Part shown: positions 33,858 to 43,083 of the stretch, piece after piece
Position numbering within the stretch: position 1 is the first letter of the stretch
Layout of the letters: each line of letters starts with the position of its first letter
Assembly (NCBI GenBank): GCA_001914235.1
Contig: MQUF01000021.1
Coordinates: 73,007-121,734, forward strand
Direction of reading: 5' to 3'
From: Desulfobulbaceae bacterium DB1
GTDB lineage: Bacteria > Desulfobacterota > Desulfobulbia > Desulfobulbales > SURF-16
DNA: 48,728 nucleotides
Program-made: the position numbers and the translations under genes
The notes under the pieces: generated by a model
Told to the model about the DNA's origin: nothing
Database searches by the model: none
Seen by the model: only the letters and a program-made list of their open reading frames with translations

Positions 33858-34319
33858 GCGGCACCTTGTGTAAAGGTTGAGTGAATGGGGTGATGTTGCT
33901 TGTTTCTTTGTGACAATGTGGTAGTCAGCATATTTGGTGCCAAGTGTGTTCTTGTGGTGAAATAATGCAATATCTGTATCTAATGTATTGATATGTGAAG
34001 AGAAAAAAGATTGAGAGGGTGCGAGCGCGGATTGCTTTCCGGGAATGCGTTTGTCGTAAAAAGGAGACATCGCCCTTGTTTCAGGTGCGACAAAATGCCG
34101 CACCTGAAACAAGGGGAACAGGCTGGGATAAAAAGGAAATTTGGTATTTGGGGAAAACGAAAAAACAGGTTGTATTCGTTTGCAGACAGGGTTAAAAAAA
34201 ATGGCTCCTGTTAGGAAAAAATATAATAATTTTTACTGATGATTTGCAAACGCCCTGTTTTTTGAATGAAAATTTTTTAATGGCAAATCGAAATGAATAT
34301 TTACAGGGTTGCGGTTGCC
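33858..34319. other. Intergenic region upstream of the 12-haem cytochrome gene
   Basis: These 462 bases contain no supported gene. They are AT-rich near the cytochrome start and hold one long inverted repeat. The 34.2-34.3 kb part is very AT-rich and lies at the ftsH 3' end. Confidence 0.5.
34073..34115. repeat. Perfect 17-bp inverted repeat upstream of the 12-haem cytochrome
   Basis: CCCTTGTTTCAGGTGCG and its exact complement are separated by 9 bases. No T tract follows on either strand, so it is not a standard terminator. It may be an operator, a cruciform or a structured leader element. Confidence 0.9.
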
Positions 34320-36161
34320 TTAGCTGGTGGCCGGATGGGGCGATGTCTGTAAATTTTCGAGCAAAGACGCAAGATTGTGCTCATCAAGGGTCTCTTTTTC
34401 AAGCAGGGTCGTGGCGCTTGTTTCCAGGATTTCCCTGTTGTTTTGCAGAATTTTGCTTGCTCGGTCATAGCAGTCGGCAATGATTTCCCGCACCGCCACA
34501 TCAATTTCCCGGGCCGTTTCTTCGCTGACGGTGCGGGAAAGGGCGGGAACGCGGCCGCCGAGAAAGCTATCGTTGCTGCCTTCGTCGAGATCGACAAAGC
34601 CCAGTTTTTCGTTCATGCCGTATTTGACCACCATGCTGCGGGCGATATTGGTGGCGCGGCTGATATCATCGGCCGCGCCGGTGGACAGATGGGAAAAAAC
34701 GATTTCTTCCGCCGCCCGGCCGCCGAAAAGGACGGTGATTTTGTTTTCCAGTTCATCGCGGGTCATGAGGAAACGGTCTTCGGTGGGGCGCTGGATGGTA
34801 TAACCGAGGGCGCCGATGCCGCGAGGAATGATGGACACCTTGTGCAGTTTCTCCGACATGCGCAGCCCGGCCCCGACAATGGCGTGGCCCATTTCGTGGT
34901 AGGCCACCACCCTTCGTTCCTTTTCGTTCAGCACCCGGTTGCGTCGTTCCAGTCCGGCGACAATGCGCTCGATCGCCTCGTTGAAATCCGCGGTCGTCAC
35001 CTGCTGACCATTTCTCCTGGTTGCGACCAGGGCAGCCTCGTTGACCAGGTTTTCCAGGTCGGCGCCGCTGAAGCCCGTGCTCATGGCGGCGATGGCGTCA
35101 AGGTCAAGATTCTGGTCGATATTTTTGATGTTTTTCAAGTGAACCTTGAGAATGGCGACACGTCCGATCTTGTCCGGCCGGTCAACCAGCACCTGGCGGT
35201 CGAATCTGCCGGCGCGGAGCAGGGCCGGATCAAGCACCTCCGGCCGGTTGGTGGCGGCGAGCAGCACAATGCCGGTGGAGGAGTCAAAACCGTCCATTTC
35301 CACCAGCAGCTGGTTGAGGGTTTGTTCCTTTTCGTCATGGCCGCCGGAGAACTGCGCCCCGGCTCGCGTTCTGCCGAGTGCGTCAAGCTCATCAATAAAG
35401 ACGATGCAGGGTGCCTTGGTGCGGGCCTGTTCAAAAAGGTCACGCACCCGGGCCGCGCCGACACCGACAAACATCTCGACAAATTCCGACCCGCTGATGG
35501 AAAAAAAGGGGACTGCCGCCTCTCCCGCCACCGCCTTGGCCAACAGGGTCTTGCCGGTGCCGGGAGGACCGACCAGCAGGATCCCCTTGGGCATGCGTGC
35601 CCCCAAGCGCCCATAGGTTTCGGGATTTTTAAGAAAATTAACCACTTCGATCAGTTCGTCCTTGGCCTCGTCGGCCCCGGCCACATCCTGAAAGGATTTT
35701 TTGGTGTCCGTTTCAACGTAAACCTTGGCCTTGCTTTTGCCTACGGTCATGAAGGAGCCTCCCATGCCGCCTTTTTTGGCAAAATAGCGCATGGCCAGCA
35801 CCCAGATACCGACGAAAATCAGGGCGGGCACCACCCATGACAGCAGATCATGCAAAAAGGTGCTTTGCACCACGCCGGTCATCTTGATGTTTTTTCCGGC
35901 AATGCGATCAGCCAGTTTTTCGTCAACCCGCACGGTGACAAACTGTTGTTTTTCGTCTCCCTGGGGGTCGCGGATGGTGCCGGACAAGGATTTGTCCGTG
36001 ACATAGAGTTCCGCGATTCTGTCCTCGTCAAGAAGCTCGAGAAACCTGCTGTATGGAATGGTTTCGATCTGGGTAAACCCCACCCACAGATCATGCAGGA
36101 TCATCACGCCGAAGAGTGCCAGCATGACATATAACATGGTGAAACGATTTTCCTGGTTCAT
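34320..36161 (-). CDS. ftsH: ATP-dependent zinc metalloprotease FtsH
   Basis: This 613-residue protein is a hexameric membrane AAA+ protease that degrades misfolded membrane proteins and regulators. It has two N-terminal membrane helices (about residues 9-27 and 107-126), Walker A GPPGTGKT, Walker [12 protein letters not shown], the arginine-finger region [19 protein letters not shown], and the protease zinc motif HEMGH. Length is normal. It is 46 bases downstream of the YeeE/YedE pair on the same strand and may be cotranscribed with it. A second, housekeeping ftsH copy may exist elsewhere. Confidence 0.96.
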   Translation of the reverse strand: MNQENRFTMLYVMLALFGVMILHDLWVGFTQIETIPYSRFLELLDEDRIAELYVTDKSLSGTIRDPQGDEKQQFVTVRVDEKLADRIAGKNIKMTGVVQSTFLHDLLSWVVPALIFVGIWVLAMRYFAKKGGMGGSFMTVGKSKAKVYVETDTKKSFQDVAGADEAKDELIEVVNFLKNPETYGRLGARMPKGILLVGPPGTGKTLLAKAVAGEAAVPFFSISGSEFVEMFVGVGAARVRDLFEQARTKAPCIVFIDELDALGRTRAGAQFSGGHDEKEQTLNQLLVEMDGFDSSTGIVLLAATNRPEVLDPALLRAGRFDRQVLVDRPDKIGRVAILKVHLKNIKNIDQNLDLDAIAAMSTGFSGADLENLVNEAALVATRRNGQQVTTADFNEAIERIVAGLERRNRVLNEKERRVVAYHEMGHAIVGAGLRMSEKLHKVSIIPRGIGALGYTIQRPTEDRFLMTRDELENKITVLFGGRAAEEIVFSHLSTGAADDISRATNIARSMVVKYGMNEKLGFVDLDEGSNDSFLGGRVPALSRTVSEETAREIDVAVREIIADCYDRASKILQNNREILETSATTLLEKETLDEHNLASLLENLQTSPHPATS

Positions 36162-36207
36162 GGGGTCTCCTGCCCGTCAAAAAAAGGATGGAAATGGCCG
36201 AGATGGG

Positions 36208-36735
36208 TCACAGTTTTTTTGCTTCAAACCAGCGAAAAAGCACGATCCCTCCGGCAATGCAAAGGGGAATGATGATCCAGTGGTTGATGCCCAGAGCCTG
36301 GGGCAGGGTGATTTTACCGAAGTCGCCCCAGGTGAGAACCGTTTTTTTCATCAACGGGTATGCCTCGGCATACAGCATGCCGCCGGCCAGCATGCCGAGC
36401 ACGCCCCAGATCGCGTCCCACCTGCCTTCGCCGATGGCGCCGACCTGGGTGCCGGGACAGTATCCCAGCAAGGCCCAGCCGATGCCGAATATCAGACCGC
36501 CGACGGCATTGCCGCCGATGCTGGTGGTCTTGATGTCCATTTTTGTTATGAGGCCCAAGTCGTGGCAGAGGTAAATACCCACCATGCCGACCAGCACGGC
36601 GCTGAGCATGAATTTGATGATGGTCATGTCCTGCAGCCGCAGGGCGCCGATCTGCTTGTCATAGCGCAGCACCCGGCCGCGCTGCAGAAAAAAGCCGAAA
36701 ATGATGCCTGTTGCCAGTCCGTATATGAGTTCCAT
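36208..36735 (-). CDS. YeeE/YedE-family half transporter (second subunit)
   Basis: The 175-residue protein has four or so membrane helices and the family motif ALLGYCPGTQVGAIGEG with the conserved cysteine. E. coli YeeE (TsuA) is one longer chain that imports thiosulfate by relay between cysteines. Here the transporter is made as two short genes. The start overlaps the stop of the other half by one base (TAATG), so the two halves should assemble together. Confidence 0.85.
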   Translation of the reverse strand: MELIYGLATGIIFGFFLQRGRVLRYDKQIGALRLQDMTIIKFMLSAVLVGMVGIYLCHDLGLITKMDIKTTSIGGNAVGGLIFGIGWALLGYCPGTQVGAIGEGRWDAIWGVLGMLAGGMLYAEAYPLMKKTVLTWGDFGKITLPQALGINHWIIIPLCIAGGIVLFRWFEAKKL

Positions 36736-37250
36736 TATCTGTCTCCTCCCCGGTAAAGAAGATAGGCGATGGGCACGCCGCCGATGAAAAAGCAGGCGAG
36801 CGCGATAAAGCCGCTGATCGAAAGCTGCATGACGCCGCTCAACCCGTGGCCGCTCGGGCAGCCGTCGGCCAGCCGGGCGCCGAAAATGGCGATGGCGCCG
36901 CCGACAAAGGCGAAAAGGGCGCGTTTCCCTTGAGAGTTGCCGAAACGACTGACCCACATGTCCGGCGGGTTCTGGATGCGGAAGCTGTTGGAGGTGATTG
37001 CCGAGAAAAAGGCGCCGATCATGATGCCGGCGACGAACATCCACTGCCAGTCGATTTTCGGGGAGACCTTCTGGAAATAGTCGAGTGCGGCGACATGTTC
37101 CGGAGCAAAGATTTGTTCAACCATGGCGGCGGAACGGGCAAAGGTTGTTGAAGCACCCAGAAATTTGCCGGTGATCAGGACAGAAAGCACGCCGAGCATG
37201 CCGGTGAGCGCGCCGCCCAGATAGGGGTTCCATGCCTTTCCTTCCTTCAT
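36735..37250 (-). CDS. YeeE/YedE-family half transporter (first subunit)
   Basis: The 171-residue membrane protein carries the other conserved cysteine motif, ARLADGCPSGHGLSGVMQL, typical of YeeE/YedE sulfur transporters. Three or four helices are visible. Together with the downstream half it should move thiosulfate or another sulfur species, fitting a sulfur-metabolising host. AAGGAGGAAAAA lies before the start. Confidence 0.87.
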   Translation of the reverse strand: MKEGKAWNPYLGGALTGMLGVLSVLITGKFLGASTTFARSAAMVEQIFAPEHVAALDYFQKVSPKIDWQWMFVAGIMIGAFFSAITSNSFRIQNPPDMWVSRFGNSQGKRALFAFVGGAIAIFGARLADGCPSGHGLSGVMQLSISGFIALACFFIGGVPIAYLLYRGGDR

Positions 37251-37439
37251 TTTTTCCTCCTTGTGTTGTTATTGGTTCAATGGTAAGGAAATTTATATTT
37301 TATTACAAAAAAATGATTATTACAGGTATGTTATATGCCATTTTAAGCATCGGAGCAGGGGGAGGCAAGGACTAATTGCGGAATGTGCTGATTTGCCGCG
37401 GAACCGGCATGGCCGATCCCGGCAAGCCACCCCCAATCC

Positions 37440-37477
37440 TGTGCGAACATCCGTGCTCCGGCAGGGATGTTCGCACA
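37440..37477. repeat. 13-bp perfect inverted repeat upstream of a hypothetical gene
   Basis: TGTGCGAACATCC pairs with GGATGTTCGCACA across a 12-base loop, 35 bases before the start at 37512. No T tract follows. It could be an operator or leader hairpin in the divergent region shared with the YeeE/YedE genes. Confidence 0.85.
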
Positions 37478-37511
37478 ACCGTCTTTTGCGGATTGAGACA
37501 AGGAGGGTGCC

Positions 37512-37955
37512 ATGAGTCCCCATTTCGGCATGATGGATGAAACAAAAATGAGCAGGGAGGATGCGCTGCTGCTGCGCACCAAGCTGCACTTGCGTTGCGG
37601 GGTGCGGCGGATGCGCGAAAACAAGGCGTCCTCGGGGCTTGCCACCCTGTACGATGCGCTGCTTTCCGCCATGCGCTGGTATATTCTCGTTAATCTGCGC
37701 CATGAGGTCGGCGCGGAGGATGAAAAAATTGAAAATGAACGGTATGTTTTTTCCCTGCTGCGTCGACACGGCATGCTTGACGGGTCGCTTGATTTGCAGC
37801 TGCTGGAGGAGGTTGTCGACAAGGCGTTGATGGAGGAGGATGTGAGTCGCGATCAGGAGAGAATCCTTGCGCAGCTGCAGGCTTTCCTTTATCGCCTGGG
37901 CGTGCTGCCCTTTGATGAGTCGGAGCTCCCCGACGAGGATCCGTCCACCTTCTAG
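37512..37955 (+). CDS. Hypothetical protein coupled to a PAS/LuxR regulator gene
   Basis: The 147-residue protein is predicted helical and acidic (MRENKASSGLATLYDALLSAMRW, ENERYVFSLLRRHGML). No family is recognised; the N-terminal half is HEPN-like only in a general sense. AAGGAGGGTGCC precedes the start, which supports translation. It ends 16 bases before the PAS-LuxR gene, so the two probably form an operon and a regulatory partnership is possible. Confidence 0.75.
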   Translation: MSPHFGMMDETKMSREDALLLRTKLHLRCGVRRMRENKASSGLATLYDALLSAMRWYILVNLRHEVGAEDEKIENERYVFSLLRRHGMLDGSLDLQLLEEVVDKALMEEDVSRDQERILAQLQAFLYRLGVLPFDESELPDEDPSTF

Positions 37956-37971
37956 GGGGTATGCGGATATC

Positions 37972-40098
37972 ATGAAAAAAAAGAGCCGGGAACTGCCGGG
38001 AGAACTTTATCGTCCCGGCGTGCATGACGCGACATCTCCCGCCGACGCGGATGTGAATGATCTCTACCGTTTTGTCTTTGACAACATGAAAAGCGGTGCT
38101 GTTGTCTATCGTGCCTTGGAGAACGGGAAAGATTTCGTCATCGTCGACTTGAATCGGGCCGCGCAAAACATGGAAGGAGTGGCGCGGCATGAAGTGATGG
38201 GCAAGCGGGTCACCGAGGTTTTTCCCGGGGTCCGCGAGTTCGGTCTCCTGAATGTCTTGCGTCGGGTCTGGCGTACCGGCACGGAGGAGCATCATCCGGT
38301 TTCCCTCTACCGGGACAGCCGCATTGCGGGATGGCGCGATAACTGTGTTTACCGCCTCGCTTCCGGTGAAATCGTCACTGTCTACGAGGATGTCGGCGGA
38401 CGGAAGATGATTGAGGATGAGTTGCGGAAAAAAAAGGAGCTGCTTGATACGATTGTCAATACCATTCCGGATATCATCTGTTTGAAAGACGGAGAGGGGA
38501 GATGGCTGCTGGCCAATCAGTATGATCTGGATTTGTTTGCGCTCACCGGCGTCGACTATGTCGGAAAAACCGATGCCGAGCTGGCCCCTTACAGCCGTTT
38601 TTACCGTGACGCCTTTCTTGCCTGCATGGATACCGACAACCAGGCCTGGGCGCGGAAAACCCCGTCGCGGGGTGAAGAGCTCATTCCACGTCCGGATGGG
38701 CAGGAAAAGGTCTTTGATATTGTCAAGATCCCCCTTTTTAACCCGGACGGCAGCCGGCATGCCCTTGTTGTCGCGGGCAGGGACATTACCGAACGGATTG
38801 CCATGCAGGAGTCGTTGCGGAAGAGTGAAGAGTTTCTGCGCATGCTGATTGAGACAACCTCCGAGGGCTATATCCGCATTTCATCGCGCCAGGTGATCAT
38901 CGAGGTCAATAAGTCTTTGTGTGACATGCTCGGCTTTGCCCGGGAGGAGCTGATTGGCGGCAGTGCGCCGGCCATTGTCGACGAGGCGCACAGGGCCAGG
39001 TTCGCCGGATTGCTGACCGAACCGTCGACAACGCACAAGAATTATTCCATTGTCCTGCGGAAAAAAGACGGGGAAAAGGTTTTTACCCTGTGCAGCCCGA
39101 CCGTGCTTCCGGTTCAAAATGGAGATTCCCCTGGGGCTTTTGCCTTTTTTACCGATATCACCGAGCGAAAAAATGCCGAGATGCGCAACAGGGAAAATGA
39201 AAAGCGCTTTCGTCTCCTGTTTCATAATCTCCCCTTTCCCTATCAATCCCTGGATGAAAACGGCATCCTGATCGATGTCAATCGCAAGTGGCTTCGCTCT
39301 CTCGGCTATTGCCGGGCGGAAGTGCTGGGAAGGCCGTTTAAGGATTTTCTTGCGTCACCCTTCCGGTCTCATTTCGAGCACAGCTTCGCCATGTTGAAAA
39401 AAGAAGGCGTTGCCCGGGATGTGGAGTTCGCCATGGTCAAACAGGACGGATCAACCTTTCTTGTTTCCTTTGACGGTCGTGTTTTGCGGCGGCAGGATGG
39501 CGGCATTGAAAAGACTTTTTGTGTTTTTCGCGATATCACCGTGCAGAGAAAGCTTGAGGAGATGCTGGTTTCTTCCCATCATGTCCTGGAGCAGGAGGTG
39601 CGGAAGAGAACGGAGGAGTTGCGGCGAAAAGGACACGAGCAGGAGAAGACATTGTTGATCCTGAAGCAGAAGTCGCAAGAGCTGCAGGAAGCAAATACCG
39701 CGCTGAAGGTTTTGCTGGAGCAGAGCAGCAGGGCACAGCAAAGCAGCGAGGAAAAGATCGCCGCCAATATAAAAGACCTTGTGACGCCCTATCTCGACGA
39801 ACTGGAATTACAGTTGTCCGACCGGCGGGCCGCTGTTTATGTTGATATTCTCCGACAGAATATCGCCACAATCACCTCTTCCTTTCTCCGGACCGTTGCC
39901 TCGAAAACAGTCGGCCTGACCCCCCGCGAACTGCAGGTTGCCGACCTGATCCGCCAAGGGCGAAGCAACAAGGAGATCGGTGAACTGCTGCGACTGTCTG
40001 CGGGAACAGTGGGGGTCTACCGCAACAACATCAGGGAAAAGCTTGGCATCAAGTCCAAGAAGATCAATCTGCGTTCCTTTCTTCTCAGTCATGAATGA
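37972..40098 (+). CDS. Multi-PAS sensor with LuxR-type DNA-binding domain
   Basis: The 708-residue soluble protein has four PAS domains (about residues 30-145, 150-275, 280-405 and 415-530; ends marked by DITERIAM, DITERKNA and DITVQRKL), a coiled coil (about 535-615) and a C-terminal LuxR helix-turn-helix (about 645-700, LTPRELQVADLIRQGRSNKEIGELL). It combines sensing and DNA binding in one chain without a kinase. The start at 37972 was chosen because it lies after the upstream gene and before the first PAS domain. The signals sensed are unknown. Confidence 0.9.
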   Translation: MKKKSRELPGELYRPGVHDATSPADADVNDLYRFVFDNMKSGAVVYRALENGKDFVIVDLNRAAQNMEGVARHEVMGKRVTEVFPGVREFGLLNVLRRVWRTGTEEHHPVSLYRDSRIAGWRDNCVYRLASGEIVTVYEDVGGRKMIEDELRKKKELLDTIVNTIPDIICLKDGEGRWLLANQYDLDLFALTGVDYVGKTDAELAPYSRFYRDAFLACMDTDNQAWARKTPSRGEELIPRPDGQEKVFDIVKIPLFNPDGSRHALVVAGRDITERIAMQESLRKSEEFLRMLIETTSEGYIRISSRQVIIEVNKSLCDMLGFAREELIGGSAPAIVDEAHRARFAGLLTEPSTTHKNYSIVLRKKDGEKVFTLCSPTVLPVQNGDSPGAFAFFTDITERKNAEMRNRENEKRFRLLFHNLPFPYQSLDENGILIDVNRKWLRSLGYCRAEVLGRPFKDFLASPFRSHFEHSFAMLKKEGVARDVEFAMVKQDGSTFLVSFDGRVLRRQDGGIEKTFCVFRDITVQRKLEEMLVSSHHVLEQEVRKRTEELRRKGHEQEKTLLILKQKSQELQEANTALKVLLEQSSRAQQSSEEKIAANIKDLVTPYLDELELQLSDRRAAVYVDILRQNIATITSSFLRTVASKTVGLTPRELQVADLIRQGRSNKEIGELLRLSAGTVGVYRNNIREKLGIKSKKINLRSFLLSHE

Positions 40099-40105
40099 TG
40101 CCGTC

Positions 40106-40142
40106 GACGCGGCGGGAGATTTTTCCCGGCCGCGTCGTTTTC
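40106..40142 (+). terminator. Rho-independent terminator of the PAS-LuxR gene
   Basis: GACGCGGCGGGA pairs with TCCCGGCCGCGTC (one bulged G), followed by GTTTT. It starts 8 bases after the stop codon. Confidence 0.75.
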
Positions 40143-40413
40143 CGACCTCGGCGGCTTGCCTTTTTTTCTTTTCTTCCAGGGTGTTGCGTGTCCTGTTTCT
40201 GCTTTCTCCTTTCTCTCTTTTTTCGCGAGTTTTTCAAAATAAAGTATATTTCTGCTATATGTTTTTTATGTCTTTTTGCTATGTTGACACAAAGTGATAA
40301 TTGTTGTTAACTGCCCGGCGTGACGGGCTGCCGCCGAAGGCAAGCCTTGCGACGCGGCTATCGCGTTTCGGTTTTTGATGAGATGAAGTGCTGTTGTGGA
40401 CAGGCGTGGAAGA

Positions 40414-42969
40414 ATGAGTGAGAAGAGTAAGGCGATAAGTATTGTTTTTCTGGTTATCAGTGTTTTGTCATTGTTTTTCATAGTTCTCGGTATTCGGTTT
40501 CATAACCGGACAATTGATGAATTTATCGAAAAAGAAAAAAAAGAAATCGATACCCTCATAGCAAGCCAGCATGATTACGGGCTTGGTCCGTATGAACATC
40601 GGATATCAAATTTGCTGCAGACGAGTGAAAATATCGTGGGCAGCTTCGCCGCCCGGGACCGGGAGGCTCTCCGCGCCACGGCCCTGCCGAAATTTGCCGC
40701 CTTGAAACGGGAGAATGCCGCCTTCAGGATAATGCATTTTATTCTGCCGGACGGCTCGAGTTTCCTGCGCCTGCATGATCCTCTCCACTTTGGTGATGAC
40801 CTGCGGCACAAGCGGCCGATGATCGATGCCGCCTGCTCCTCTTCCGTCAAGCTGACGGGCTATGAAACCGATGAATACGGCACCGCCTATCGTATCGTTT
40901 GTCCGGTGCTGTCCGGCGGCGCCTGTGTGGGATTTCTGGAGTTCGGCATAGATATCTGCGGCATCACGCAAGCCCTTGAACGAAAGACCGGCTCGGCCAT
41001 TGCCGCTTTTCTTTTGCCCGGCGGGGAAGGAGAGGCAGAGCGTTGCTCGACCCATTCCTGTTCACTGGCCGACGGGAAAGTGATCATCAGCAACCCGCAG
41101 CTGTTTGCCGGCTTTCCGCCTGATTTCGATTTCAGTCAGGACGGTCGCGAAATCGACGTCGGCGATAAAGATTACATTGTGCACTCCCATGCCGATTTTG
41201 TCGATTTTTCCGGCCGGATCATCGGCGGGGTGATCGCGCTCCAGGACATCACGAGCGGGGTGAGGCAAAAAAAGCTCTTTATCGTCAAGGCGGTGGTGGT
41301 CAGCGTGATGCTCCTCAGTCTGGCCCTCGCCGTGCTCTATGCGTCCTTCGGTTCCTTGCTTGACAAGCTGCATCAGTCCCGGCAGGAGCTGGGCGGTATG
41401 GTGCGCAAGTTGTCGGATGAGATTGCCGCCCGTGACAAGGTGCAGGAAAAGCTTGAAAACGCCCAAAGAAGCTGGGTGAAAACATTTGATGCGATTTCCG
41501 ATATCGTCACCCTGCAGGATGAGGGGATGAGGATTCTCCACATCAACCGGGCCGGCTGCGACCAGTTCGGCGCTCCTGCCGCGGAGCTGCGCGGCAAGCT
41601 CTGTTACGAGCTGTTCTGCAACGGGGATGTCCCCTGCGAGGGGTGCCCAATCCGCTATGCCTGGCAAAATCACCTGCCCTATACGGCGGAAATAAGGCAC
41701 GCCAGTCTGAAAAAAATCTTTCTCGTGTCTGCCACGCCCATCGCCGGCGAAACCGGGGGGATCGAAGGGGTTGTGCACTTTGCCAAGGATATCACTGCCT
41801 TTAAGGAAATGGAAAATCAGCTCTTTCAGGCGCAGAAGATGGAATCCATCGGCAGGCTCGCCGGCGGCGTGGCCCATGATTTCAATAATATTCTGAGCGC
41901 CGTCATCGGCAATGCCCAACTCAGCCTGTTGAAGATGCGCGAGGGCGGGGAGGTGACGGAGGAGATCAATATCATTATCAAGGCGGGCGGCAAGGCGGCG
42001 CGGCTTGTCAAGCAGTTGCTGGCATTCAGCCGCAAGCAGGTCAACAAGCCGGTTTTGCTGGATTTGAACAAGGAGCTGCGCGATACCTGGGAAATGCTGC
42101 GGCGGCTGGTGGGCGAAAGCATAGAAAGCACTTTTCTGCCGGGGACAAATCTCTGGCCGGTGCTGGCCGATCCGACCCAGATCGAGCAGGTGATCGTCAA
42201 TCTTGCCGTCAATGCCAGGGATGCCATGCCGGCCGGCGGCAGATTGACCATGGAGACGGCAAATTACATTGCCGGTGAGGCGGGATCAGATGGTGAAAGC
42301 TTCCTGAAGCCCGGCCTGTATGTCCGGCTTTCCGTTTCCGACACCGGCATGGGCATGAGCGACGAGGTGAAAACGCACATTTTCGAGCCGTTTTTCACGA
42401 CCAAGGAGCAGGCCCAGGGCACGGGACTCGGACTGGCAACGGTTTACGGCATTGTCACGCAGAACCATGGAGATGTTTTTGTCCAAAGTGCGCCGGGGGA
42501 GGGAACACGGTTTGACATTTTTTTTCCTCGGGCAGTGGCGCCTTTCGCCGGGGAGTATGAGGAAAGCCGCGACGACTGGCAGGAGATCGGTTTTTTATCC
42601 GGCGGCAAGGAAACGATCCTGCTGGTCGAGGATGACGTGCTGGTGCGGCGGATGAGCGAAGAATCGCTTCAGCGGTTTGGTTATACGGTTCTGGCCGCAA
42701 AAGACGGCGAAGAGGCCTTGGCGTTCTGTGCCGGTCGGCGCGGGAATATAGATCTGCTGCTGACTGATATTGTTCTGCCCGGCATCAACGGAATTGTCCT
42801 GGCCGACAAAATCGTCGCGATGTGCCCGGATATCAAGGTTTTGTATATGTCCGGGCACATCGATAACAGTGTTGTCAAGCAGTGTGCGGCGACAGCCACG
42901 AAGAATTTTATGCAGAAGCCGGTTTCCCCGGCTGTCCTGGCGCATTCCGTGCGCCACGTGCTCGGCTGA
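40414..42969 (+). CDS. Hybrid sensor histidine kinase (dCache, PAS, HisKA, HATPase, receiver)
   Basis: The 851-residue protein has a membrane helix (about residues 10-28), an extracytoplasmic dCache-type domain (about 30-270, FHNRTIDEFIEKEK, HRISNLLQTSENIVGSFA), a second helix (about 285-310), a PAS domain with a cysteine group (CYELFCNGDVPCEGCP), the phospho-acceptor histidine in GGVAHDFNNILSAVIGN, ATPase motifs (NLAVNARDAMP, DTGMGMSD, GTGLGLATVYGIV) and a C-terminal receiver (LLVEDDVLVRR, LLLTDIVLPGINGI). The start at 40414 is preferred over an in-frame GTG at 40396 for its GGAAGA spacing. Ligand unknown. Confidence 0.92.
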   Translation: MSEKSKAISIVFLVISVLSLFFIVLGIRFHNRTIDEFIEKEKKEIDTLIASQHDYGLGPYEHRISNLLQTSENIVGSFAARDREALRATALPKFAALKRENAAFRIMHFILPDGSSFLRLHDPLHFGDDLRHKRPMIDAACSSSVKLTGYETDEYGTAYRIVCPVLSGGACVGFLEFGIDICGITQALERKTGSAIAAFLLPGGEGEAERCSTHSCSLADGKVIISNPQLFAGFPPDFDFSQDGREIDVGDKDYIVHSHADFVDFSGRIIGGVIALQDITSGVRQKKLFIVKAVVVSVMLLSLALAVLYASFGSLLDKLHQSRQELGGMVRKLSDEIAARDKVQEKLENAQRSWVKTFDAISDIVTLQDEGMRILHINRAGCDQFGAPAAELRGKLCYELFCNGDVPCEGCPIRYAWQNHLPYTAEIRHASLKKIFLVSATPIAGETGGIEGVVHFAKDITAFKEMENQLFQAQKMESIGRLAGGVAHDFNNILSAVIGNAQLSLLKMREGGEVTEEINIIIKAGGKAARLVKQLLAFSRKQVNKPVLLDLNKELRDTWEMLRRLVGESIESTFLPGTNLWPVLADPTQIEQVIVNLAVNARDAMPAGGRLTMETANYIAGEAGSDGESFLKPGLYVRLSVSDTGMGMSDEVKTHIFEPFFTTKEQAQGTGLGLATVYGIVTQNHGDVFVQSAPGEGTRFDIFFPRAVAPFAGEYEESRDDWQEIGFLSGGKETILLVEDDVLVRRMSEESLQRFGYTVLAAKDGEEALAFCAGRRGNIDLLLTDIVLPGINGIVLADKIVAMCPDIKVLYMSGHIDNSVVKQCAATATKNFMQKPVSPAVLAHSVRHVLG

Positions 42970-43083
42970 ACATGCCCCGGCCGGTCCGAGCCGGCGGTGA
43001 TTCCTGCCGGCGCACCATTTCATTGCCGTGCTCCGCGCAGGAAAAATTGCCGGACGGTGTTCTTTTTTGAAGGAGAAAAGAAA

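Noticed and set aside
34377-35840. 487-codon plus-strand frame opposite ftsH
   Set aside because: FtsH motifs on the minus strand are complete; the opposite frame stays open because of codon bias.
40230-40395. c-di-GMP riboswitch ahead of the hybrid kinase gene
   Set aside because: The GEMM conserved core is absent; the region is AT-rich followed by a GC-rich stretch without the expected pairing.
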